Shown: in pieces, positions 1 through 10,700 of the stretch
Numbering within the stretch: the stretch's first letter is position 1
Layout of the letters: the number at the start of each line of letters is the position of its first letter
Assembly: GCA_963920705.1 (NCBI GenBank)
Contig: OY987231.1
Coordinates: 20,189,024-20,253,023 of the forward strand
DNA: 64,000 bases
Direction of reading: 5' to 3'
DNA from: Odiellus spinosus
Lineage: Eukaryota > Arthropoda > Arachnida > Opiliones > Phalangiidae
The notes under the pieces: model-generated
Told to the model about the DNA's origin: nothing
The model's database searches: none
The model's input: only the letters and a program-made list of their open reading frames with translations
Position numbers and translations under genes: made by a program

Positions 1-155
1 GGTCAAATTTATATTTACTAAAATTCTAATTTTACCAAACTTTAGAAATTAATTTAAACATCAAAAACGTGTCTAAAAATTGTGAAAAAATTATCAAATA
101 GGTGATTCCGAAAATAAATTAAAAATCTGTTCCATATTTAGCTCAGAGTTTCCCT
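1..155. mobile_element. Family H partial copy H1 at the window edge
   Basis: Ends GAGTTTCCCT|TTAA. The interior matches H2 (AAACTTTAGAAATTAATTTA, ATTCCGAAAATAAA). The other end is outside the window. Confidence 0.5.
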
Positions 156-437
156 TTAAAATTTTATAAAGCTAATATTTTCGGTGACAGGAAAGCAACA
201 ACCTAATATCGCTTTTGTTGTTGTTGTTTGGTATTCGTGGAGTGTGAATGATCAGCTTTTCATGAGTACCTCTAGCGATGTTGTTTTTTTGCCAATAAAA
301 TATTAGTTTCCATACCCATATCTAGGTTTTTAAATTCACAGTTTTGTAATTAGTAAGAATATTGAGATTTCCTTAGATAGTTCTAGATAATCTTTGGTTA
401 GTTGCGCAACCTTTTGGCTATCAAAATTATGTTTTAT

Positions 438-744
438 CAGAAGCCGATGAAACCCTCCTTTGAAGTCTATTACTCCCGGGTCTTGTCTACCCCTCTCTGT
501 ATGGGTTATTCTCGTACGCCTCCTAACGGTAGATGTTTTCGGAGCGGGAGCTCGTCGAGCCTTGGAGTTCGTCCAAAAAACGTCGTCGTTTGTGGAGAGA
601 GAGAATTTCCAATTTTCCGTAGACAGGGGGGATGAAGTAGGACCCCTTCTAACTCGTAAAATTGGGAATTTTACCCATACAGAGAGGAGCGCTATATGGA
701 ACATTGGAGTAGTAGACTTCAAAGGAGGGTTTCATCGGCTTCTG
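438..744 (+). mobile_element. Family A MITE, copy A1 (307 bp)
   Basis: 7-bp duplications GTTTTAT at 431-437 and 745-751. It lacks two internal blocks of about 14 and 16 bp that A6 has. Confidence 0.95.
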
Positions 745-1379
745 GTTTTATGTATAAACTCATTTCACGTAGTTTCATTGTAAGACATTATAGGTTTTTA
801 ATATCTCAAATCATCATATTACCATACTCAACTTGAATGAACCATAATTTTATGGCTTTTAAATAATAATAATAATAAAATACCATGCTTATTTAACTCT
901 TAACTTGTGCAATAAGCGTGCACATGCCATAATTGATGATAGGCTATATCCAGGATATAATTGTTGAACGCTTATATCACATGCCAGAGGGTATAAAAAT
1001 CATGTATAACGCAATGGTATTATGACATTTCCGTGTTTCACCTTGTTACGAGGGTTAGGTTGGGAGTATTTATTATTTTACCAAAACCGTCACCCAACGA
1101 TTAGTATCGATCACCATAGATAAATGTTATACCGTTAACCCTTTAAAACCTGCCACCACGTTAGTAATACATTTTATAACCAGTTTTAGCGTTAGTTTTT
1201 AGCGCTTATAGCACGTGACCATTTTGAAGGGCACCACCACCAGCAGGAAGCTTTTTAAAAGAAGAGTTTCATTTTGATTAACGTTTTTGGCTAAGTATCT
1301 ATTATTTTAGAGATTTATTGTAGCTTTGATTTAGCCGTATATTTATGGCTCAATTTTGGAGTTCATGTTCTCAATTTAA
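745..1379. other. 3' flank of Pax2/5/8, no recognised content
   Basis: AT-rich, with a short (AATAAT) run near 867-881. No exon, RNA gene or repeat is recognised. If exon 7 splices onward, a further exon could lie beyond the window. Confidence 0.5.
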
Positions 1380-2071
1380 AGGGAGAATGCAACCCAATAA
1401 CACGTGGTTTTTTTATCGATTCCTTATTGTTTAAATATACCCAATCCACCATTAAAAAAAATTACAAACCAATATTTAACTAGAAATAAATTTAAAACTT
1501 ATCCGGAAAATGGTCTTAGCTGGATTCATGGAGGTCCTGAATTTCTTGCAATTGATAAGTCGGCGACCAATGAGAAAAGACCCGTCGCTAAAGCGAGATC
1601 TCCGATTTGATTGGCCGCTGACCCATCAATGCGAAGAAACACGGTGACCACTTTTCCTATATTTTCACCTCCTTCCTATTTTCTCCTATAATTTAAGGGC
1701 AATTCCTATAATCTCCTATATTTCTACTCAAAATCTCTAGTTAAGGGTAAAGTTATATAAATCATACTGTCAGCTGTGGCTGTATAAGATTATGTTAGCT
1801 TAACTGTACATTTTCCAGTTAGAATAGTCTGTAAAATTCCATACTATTTAAGCAATAGGATCATATTAATACCATGTTTAAACCGGTGGCGAGAGTTTTG
1901 ACGCCATAATAAACATGGTTCCTACTTTTAATTTATTATTTTCCTATTTTATCATATATTTTACACTTATTTCTTCCTATCTTATCCTATATTTTCCTAT
2001 ATTTCGCAAAGAAATTTCCTATATAGGATTTTCAAATTTTCAGTGGTCACCCTGGAAGTTGCATTCTCCCT
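1380..2071 (+). mobile_element. Family D element, copy D1, interrupted by F1
   Basis: TTAA|AGGGAGAATGCAACCC at the left (TTAA 1376-1379) and GTTGCATTCTCCCT|TGAG at the right, so the right TTAA has mutated. F1 (1640-2054) is inserted and most of the right half of D is missing. Confidence 0.8.
1640..2054 (+). mobile_element. Family F hAT-like MITE, copy F1 (415 bp)
   Basis: Left terminus CACGGTGACCACTT (one change from CAGGG), right terminus AGTGGTCACCCTG. Shorter than F2 by internal losses. It sits within D1. Flanks do not give a clean duplication. Confidence 0.85.
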
Positions 2072-2141
2072 TGAGCTCTGTTTCTGTTTCAATATTTATT
2101 TTATTAAAGCCAGAAACGTGAATTTCAACGAGTCTCATCTT

Positions 2142-2368
2142 TTAGTAATTTTGTATATTGGTCGTATTAATACCTGTCTGGTAGGGATGCGTCGCTGAGC
2201 TACTGTCTAATAAAATAGTGTTGTGGCCAACCGTACTACTCATAAGAGTAGACGGCCTGATTTCTTGTACGCTGATAGGGGTCAACGGGGTTAACGATCC
2301 GTTACCTGTCGAAAACATAAACATTCCTTCGGTCACTTCGCCGTGAGTTTGGCGGGCGTCAGCTTGGG
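2142..2368 (-). CDS. Pax2/5/8: Pax2/5/8 coding exon 7, probable C-terminus
   Basis: Open frame from acceptor ATTATAG|CC to a TAA at 2144-2142; 75 residues including [20 protein letters not shown] and ending [10 protein letters not shown]. The phase-1 acceptor fits exon 6 exactly (G plus CC gives Ala). The preceding pyrimidine tract is poor. A second phase-compatible acceptor, TTTTCGACAG|GT, lies at 2305 and would skip 21 residues. A possible donor, CAG|GTATTA, sits at 2174/2173, so the exon might instead splice to a further exon beyond the window. The Thr/Pro/Ser-rich content suits the transactivation domain. I cannot match the sequence to a specific homologue by memory. Confidence 0.68.
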
Positions 2369-5300
2369 CTATAATTAGCATTTAGTTTGGATTCAGTTTT
2401 CTTATTTTATGTTAAACCCACATTTTTCATTTAAAACAACAATAGAATTTAATCATGATTAGATTAAATTGTTCTGACTTTAATTTACTATGAATATTAA
2501 TTTCAGAATGATTTTATTAGAAGTAAATTTGCCATTTGATCAGAATTATCGTCTAGTTACTTTTGATATTAGTCAGTGATTATCATACACTTTTAATTTA
2601 CAATGTCCGTACGTGCGTAACCTTTCCAGAATGTTTTAGATTAAGGTTCTATAAAAGTCTGAAGAAATCTGGAAGTTCTAGAAAGATCAGGAAAATTTAT
2701 AGTCTAGAAAATTCTAGACCATTCTGGAAATTTAAATCTGTAAAGTTCTGGAGGAATCTGGAAAGTTCTAGGAAGGTCTGGAAAGTTTTTATAAAAGTCT
2801 AGAACATTCTAGAAAATTCTAGACTATTCTCTAAATTTAATTCTGTAAAGTTCTGGAGGAATCTGGAAAGTTCTAGAAAGGTCTGGAAAGGTTTTATAAA
2901 AGTCTAGAACATTCTAGAAAATTCCAGACCATTCTGTAAATTTAATTCTGTGAAGTTCTGGAAGAATCTGGAAAGTTCTAGAAAGGTCTGGGAAGTTCTA
3001 GAAAGGTCTGGAAAGTTTTTATAAAAGTTTAGAACATTCTAAAAAATTCTAGACCATTCTGGAAATTTAATTCTGCAAAGCTCTAGAAAATTCTCAGATT
3101 TTATATGCCCCTGTAATGCAAGTATAAATCTTCCAAAATTATAATTTGGTTTAAAGTAATTTTGAAATTTTCCACTTCCTCTCGTGATATTTAATTTTGT
3201 TGTGGAAACAAATTAAAATTCTGGAATATTTAGTGTTGCATCAAAACTCTATTAAATTTCAAAAACCCAAAAAAGTTTCGAGCAAACGACAAAGAAATAC
3301 GTAAAAACTTTAAAACCATTGTTTTCCCAAAATTTAAATATTCGTTTAAATTAAGCCGGTTCGAAGTAAATTACCCCTTTTTTAAAGCGATTAAAATCGT
3401 TTATAGATAAGAACCGCATAAATTACTCCAACAAAAATGTCACGAAAATTTAACTTTTAAAAGCGGATATTTCACGGAAAATTGGGCAGAATTTTTTTTT
3501 TTCGTTTGCTAAGATGTGCTCTGAATGAGTGAGCAACTAGTTCACGATTTTAAACTGATCAACAAAATGCTTTCCATTTCGTAAAAACTTTACAAATTTG
3601 GGTTACAAAAACAACCCACTACCGTAAAAAAATAAATAAAATTGTAACAAAACTTAAACAATGTATCCTTTCAAAGGGACAAATAAATCCTTAAACAATT
3701 ATATTTGTTTTGAACGTAATAAGTGGAAAATGCCAACCAAATCCGTCGAAATATTTATAAAATTACTGTGCTAATCTTAAAGAGAGGATGTTACATTTTT
3801 TTCGAATGCATATGGATTATATTTTTAGTTTTATTATACTCTTAAAACTCCACTTTCAAAATTTTAAATCTTTGAAATGTCCAAAATATGCTGGTTATTT
3901 TTTCCCTATATCAGGGTGACCACTTCTCCTATATTTCCTATTTTTTTCCTATATTTTCACCTCCTTCCTATTTTCTCCTATAATTTGATGGCAATTCCTA
4001 TAATCTCCTATATTTCTACTCAAAATCTCTAGTTAAGGGTAAAGTTCTAAATCATACTGTCAGCTGTGGCTGTATAAGATTATTTTAGCTTAACTGTACA
4101 TTTAACAGGTAAAATAGTCTGTAAAATTCCATACTATTTAAGCAATTGGATCATATTAATACCATGTTTAAACTGGTGGCGAGAGTTGTGATGCAATAAT
4201 AAACATGGTTCCTACTTTTAATTAATTATTTTCCTATTTTATCATATATTTTACACTTATTTCTTCCTATTTTATCCTATATTTTACATAAAATTCTTCC
4301 TATATTTTCCTATATTTCGCAATGAAATTTCCTATATAGGATTTTCAAATTTTCAGTGGTCACCCTGCTATATATTTCGTATGATAATTTTCATACGAAA
4401 GATAGAACTATCTGGATTAAGTATTTTTACGAAAAATACCGCGCGAAAGGAACTTTATCACGTGGACAGTGTCAGAATGCGCGAGAATCAACTCTCTCTA
4501 TAGCCCTTCGACCATAGTGATGACGTAGAATTCCGGGGTATTTTTTATTTTGAATGTATTTTCAAGAATAGCGATTATAAAATTTATATTTTTACTGTTG
4601 CGGTAATTTTTTTGAATCATTTATTAATGGTTTTTCCAAAAATGCTACTCAGTTTCCATTTGTAGTAACAAACTCACTTAAATGGGAGGGTGAGGAGAAA
4701 AATCAAGTTAATTTTATTAATTTTTACTATTAAATCTTCTAGTTCGCTCAACAAAAATTGACCAGATTAAAAAATAACTGAATTCTATCAAATATACCAG
4801 ACTATTTTTTTTGGTTTGGTTATTCTATGGGAGCACTGCGCATTAAATTGAAAAGTAATTATGACGTCACGAGATAAATTTGACGAGGCCCAAAAACAGG
4901 GTGACCACTTTTCCTATATTTCCTATTTTTTCCTATATTTTCACCTCCCTATTTTCTCCTATAATTTAATGGCAATTCCTATAATCTCCTATATTTCTCC
5001 TCAAAATCTCTAGTTAAGGGTAAAGTTATAAATCATACTGTCAGCTGTGGCTGTATAAGATTATTTTAGCTTAACTGTGCATTTTCCAGTTAAAATAGTT
5101 TGTAAAATTCCATACTATTTAAGCAATTGGATCATATTAATACCATGTTTAAACCGGTGGCGAGAGTTGTGACGCAATAATAAATATGGCTCCTACTTTT
5201 AATTATTTTCCTATTTTATCCTATATTTTACACTTATTTCTTCCTATTTTATCCTATATTTTACATAAAATTCTTCCTATATTTTCCTATATTTCGCAAA

Positions 5301-7695
5301 GAAATTTCCTATATTTCCTATATAGGATTTTTAAATTTTCAGTGGTCACCCTGTAAAAAAAAATACTATTGTTGTAACTATCCCTTGTAATGTTACAAAT
5401 TGTTACGGGAAGAAAACCATTAGGTTTGTTGAAGGAAAATATAGATAACGCGAAGAAAACTTGGATTTGATATTTTTCATGATTTCTCCGCTTATACCCA
5501 CACATTTCTACTCTTCTCCTAAAAGATATCAGGTTTTATTTGGGGGAAAAAACGTGTACTGTTGGGGCTTATCTTTTTCCGCAACGGAAAAGCCGAAGAA
5601 ATATTCCCGATGTAAAAGAAGCTATCTAGTACACCGCTCTCTGAACTTAGACCGAAGGCTGAACTGTTAGATCAGATAAAAAAGTCCACGTTTTCCGTTG
5701 GATGTTGGAAGATGCTTAGTATATTTCTACTTTTTTTTTTTTCTCATCCTTATATTCTAAACTATAATTAAACATTCGGAAGGTTTTTTAAAAGATAAGC
5801 TCTGGAATTTCAACATCCTCTCTGAATTTTTCAGAGTAATATTTTGGAAGTTGGTTGGATAGAATTTGAGGGGGAAAAAATAAATCTTCTCTCATTGGCG
5901 CGATTTTTAAGATCCGGGGTCTTTTTAACGAATCTGAGAGAATGAGTATCTGATAAAAAGAAGTCGAAAAAGATAGAAACATTCTCTCGCTGGTTAAAAC
6001 TTCTTCCACTAAAATACTTTCTCATCTTCTCGAGGGAATTTCTCCTAGAGAGGTTGCTTTATCTGAAAAGCTTGATCTTAGAATTTGAGAAGGGCTGCTT
6101 ATTTCGAAGGAACCGTCTTAGTTCTATTAATCTTTCGCGGTGTATGTTTTAAAGCAAAGATCATAACGTTGCAAGAAGATTGAAAGATATGATTAGCTAA
6201 ATATGGGTGCTTCTTATAAATGCTATAGACTCTAAGTCGCCCTGTAATTTTTGATGACGGAAGCTCCTTTTTCTTTGGGTTGCTTTTAATTGGAAAAGTA
6301 ATTTAAAATGTTTAATTTTGTTACGTTACGTATTATTTAGGTATATATTTAATGTCAGCTGGTTGTGATGAATTTTTCATCAACTCTGAATGGAAATTTC
6401 AAAATATATATACATATGTCGTAGAAAATAACCGCTACAGTAAAAATACATATTTTATAATTTTTAGAAATTTTTAAAATAAAAATTCCCCGGCATACTA
6501 CGTCACTATTGTCACGTGGTTATTGTAGAGCCTAGAGTTAATTCTCGCGCGTCCTAGCACGTGATAAGGTAGCTTTCGCGCGGTCTTTTTCGTCAAAGTA
6601 CTTAATATAGAATGTCCTACCTTTCGTACGAAAATTATCGTTAATTACAGTGGCGTTTTAATAGTACATGATAAAACAAGAAGTATAATTTATATCTTTT
6701 GGAGAAATGGTTGTACTTCACTTTAAGGCATGCCCTAATTAGTTACCCGGAAGCCCACCTTATATTTAATTCCAATGGTACCAAGGAGGATCAGAGAAGG
6801 AGAGGAAATGTGGGGACGGCGCGGTTCCTACTGCGTCGGCCTAAACTCCCACTCTGGGAGAACGGGGGTAGAGACGTTTCGTGGTAAAATGTTGTCGCGT
6901 GGGTAAAACGAATCCTTTATGAGACGCGCTAGCTAGCGACCACGTGACAACAGTTTACCTCGAGAATTTCCTATCCCCCCTTTCCACCCGAGTGGGAGGT
7001 TGGCTCTTCTCTCTCTAACTCAACGCAGCCCCACATTTCCTCTCCTTCTCTGATCCTCCTTGATGGTACCAACGAAGAAAACAATAACAGAGGAGAGCGC
7101 AAAGTTACAAAACCTTTAAACCTTGTAGCTCCTGTTATTATAGCTCCATGGGTGTTTATTTTTTATTTTTTTTTTATTTTTTTTTGTCACAATAGAATGA
7201 TGCTTAACCAATAATTGTTTTTAAATTTCAACACTACACCAAAAGATAACGTGTTACAGATAATAGAATTGGCGCATTTCCTACATTGTTCAAGGGCTTG
7301 TTACGTAATTTTCACAACTATTGCGCAGTAAATAAACTATACTTATACTTGCAAAACAAATTTGTTGCAATCATGATACGCGTGTAACCCCTATTAAGTT
7401 ACACATATCGTAAACGTCACGCATGAGCATCAACCCAAGGTTGATTTTTAGAATAATTATGAGTCTTAAAATCGAATTATTTAATTTCTTAGATATAAAG
7501 GTATCTATATTTGACCTCTAGCTAAAACTCTTCAATATGACCTTTTCAAAATGGTTTTTATACGGACTCCATTAATGGCAATCATTTGGTGCAATATTGA
7601 AAAGAAAGCGCGTGTAAAAAAAGCCAATTTTTTCGATTCCTGAAAATTAAATTCGCGTGTTTGAGGCGAAATCAATTAAACGAGGTCCGAATTGC

Positions 7696-7734
<39 letters not shown>

Positions 7735-10700
7735 TATGCTCAAATGATTGCTTCAAAGTGGTATACCGTATGGTTACGAACACGTTATAATATTAATATA
7801 AAAATGATATTCACCTAATGGAGGTGAGTAAACGGCCGTTGACTGAACTTGGGAGGTCATCGTGGTCATACCGTCGTATGAAACGATGTCCGATTTACCG
7901 TGTTCGTTTGAGGAAGTGACCACGGGGGCGAAAGCTTGTTCAGGATTCGTGAATTGTTGTAAAGCTACAGCGGCTGCCGCTGCTGAAGCGTATGATGAAC
8001 CGTTAGGAACCGCCGCTGTCGCTCCTGGTAGGTCAACCACCATACCGGACGACTTGAGGTCATCTTGTTTCGGCCATTTAGCCCACATTTGCTACAAAAT
8101 AAACAAATTATACATATATAAATGATAAATTCATTATTTTCGGGACGGAAATATTTTTTGAAACGTAAATTTTCAACTTCCGTCAATTTTAAAAAGTCGG
8201 GCAAAGAATTCCCACGAGTTTTATATACTTATTTTGAATAATGGGGGTGTAATTTGGTTACCAGTAATAATATGGGAGATAAACCGACATTATATTGTCG
8301 TCAAAAAGTATATATAAAAAATAAAAACAGTAACTAAGGCTGAAAAATATAAAATTACATTTAATTTTAAAGAGACAATGAACCGCTATTAGTGATTTTA
8401 TTTTTCTAACGAATTCTTGTTTTATTAATTAATCTATATATCATTTAACTTGATTGAAAAATAGGCTTAACTAGGATCAATGGAGAGTTTGAAATATATG
8501 GCCAATCATGTAAGAATCACGGTTTCAATTATGTTTAAAATGCTCGTTAATTGCTTGGAGACCTTCTAACAAGATTTAAACTCTCCATTAATCCTTGTTA
8601 AACCTACTTTCAGACTCCCTAGTAAGTGAAAAATGATTTATATAGTTAAAGGGAAACTGCCAGCTAATAATTAAAGATATTTTGAATTTAATTTCAGTAA
8701 AATTTTCGTGCTAAAGTAAAATTTTGAAGTTGGTTTAGGTTTTAATTTCAAAATAGGGTAAATTCGGGCCATAGATATTATTTCAGGCTTCAACGTTGCT
8801 AATGCGAAAGCAGCACCGTCAGAATATATTGGGAAATCAGTGCTGTTAAAGGCGGGTTCATCTGATTGGTTTAATTTTATACTTGCATTCAAACTTAACT
8901 AAACTTTAGAAATTAATTTAAACAATATAAACGTTTCCAATAATGCCTTGGTTCCGAAAATAAACTAAGCTGGAGTTTCTTATAGAATAAGGCCAGAAGC
9001 CGATGAAACCACAATTTTAGCGATGACCCTCGTGTGTTGAACTCCTTTGAAGTCTACTACTCTAATGTTCCATATAGCGCTCCTCTCTGTATGGGTAAAA
9101 TTCCCAATTTTACGAGATCGGAGGGGTCCTACTTCATACCCCCTGTCTACGGAAAATTGGAAATTCTCACTCTCCACAAACGACGACGTTTTTTTGACGA
9201 ACTCCGAGGCTGCTAGAGATATTCGCTCGACGAACTCCCACTCCGAAATTATCTACCTTTAGGAGGCGTACGAATCGCGCTTTTTGAAACTAACCCATAC
9301 AGAGAGGGGTAGACAAAACCCGGGAGTAATAGACTTCAAAGGAGGGTTTCATCGGCTTCTGATAAGGCCTATTTGAATGATAAGAAAATAATGATAAAAA
9401 TTACTTTTAAGTCGTGTTTCATTCTCCCTTTAAGGTACTAGAAATTCAACGAAGATCTGATTTGCAAAAACTTTACCATAAATGATTAATCTTTCCACGT
9501 TCAAGTTTTCCCCCTTTCCAAATTAGCTAGATAAATTAAACTTGGGTTATATTTGTCACGCGATGAGGGAAATGAAGTAGACGTAAAGTTAACTCTATTG
9601 TCTAACTTTTTTTTTCGCCGAAATTGAAACTCGATGGAGCAATAGACAGGATGGGGACAAAATCTAGACGCGTAGGACATTCACCTATTTAAAATATTTT
9701 TTTTGAGAGCTCCGAGAATTCCACGACGTAATTCGTGATGAAATTTTATATATAAAATGTAATTTGTATAAAACGACAATGTAGTTTTTTTTTTTTTTGT
9801 TCTCATGTTATTATCAGTCGATGAACTATGACAATCGATTTAGACGTAATTTATCTTTCTTTATATGGTCTGGAATGGAATGTGGTCGGTGTATTATGGT
9901 CAATAATAATTACGTGGAAATATTTGAGATATCACAACTCAAACCAAGTCGAATTCCTAATTTATATAGAAATTTTTCAATATAATGAAAAATTGTATTG
10001 GATAATACTAGTAGTATATTTTGAATCATTTCAATTACGACAATTTTTCAATTTTGGAATCCTATCTATGTTTCAGTGTTAAGTGAAATTTAATATGAGC
10101 TAATTGAATTGGAAGTCAAAATGTAACCAGAAGCCGATGAAACCCTCCTTTGAAGTCTATTACTCCCGGGTCTTGTCTACCCCTCTCTGTATGGGTTATT
10201 CTGAAAAGGCGCGATTCGTACGCCTCCTATCGGTAGATGTTTTCGGAGCGAGAGCTCGTCGAGCGAATATCTCTAGCAGCCTTGGAGTTCGTCCAAAAAA
10301 CGTCGTCGTTTGTGGAGAGAATTTCCAATTTTCCGTAGACAGGGGGGATGAAGTAGGACCCCTTCTAACTCGTAAAATTGGGAATTTTACCCATACAGAG
10401 AGGAGCGCTATATGGAACATTGGAGTAGTAGACTTCAAAGGAGGGTTTCATCGGCTTCTGACTTTATCTAAATGATGTGTTTTCCTTTGAGCTAAAGGAT
10501 TATGTAGCTTTGTACGTGAAACCAATATTAGAAATGGAATATATAGCAGAAAACGAACAAATACGTTATAAAATGTATGAAATATCAAACATTTTCATTG
10601 TTTTAGTTTCCTACTTAACGTTTAATTATAACAACAATTTGAAAATTATTTCTGATAGCTGTACTTCTGTTAGAGTTGCTTAAAGTGAGAATGAAAGGCC

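Larger units (their letters stand above)
2369..7814 (-). other. Intron 6 of Pax2/5/8
   Basis: 5.4 kb, phase 1. It contains a TTCTAGA-rich tandem array, two F elements, two J copies, I1 and a T34 tract (7697-7730). 3110-3900 and 5354-6340 are AT-rich with nothing recognised. Confidence 0.8.

Noticed and set aside
336..722. Recurrent frames of 70-130 codons with the same peptides at seven places
   Set aside because: They lie in family A inverted repeats and are repeated because the element is; no start or domain is conserved as a protein.
7697..7730. Poly(T) as tail of a retroposed gene (also the A31 tract at 41409-41439)
   Set aside because: No gene or SINE body next to either tract and no flanking duplication recognised; simple homopolymers.
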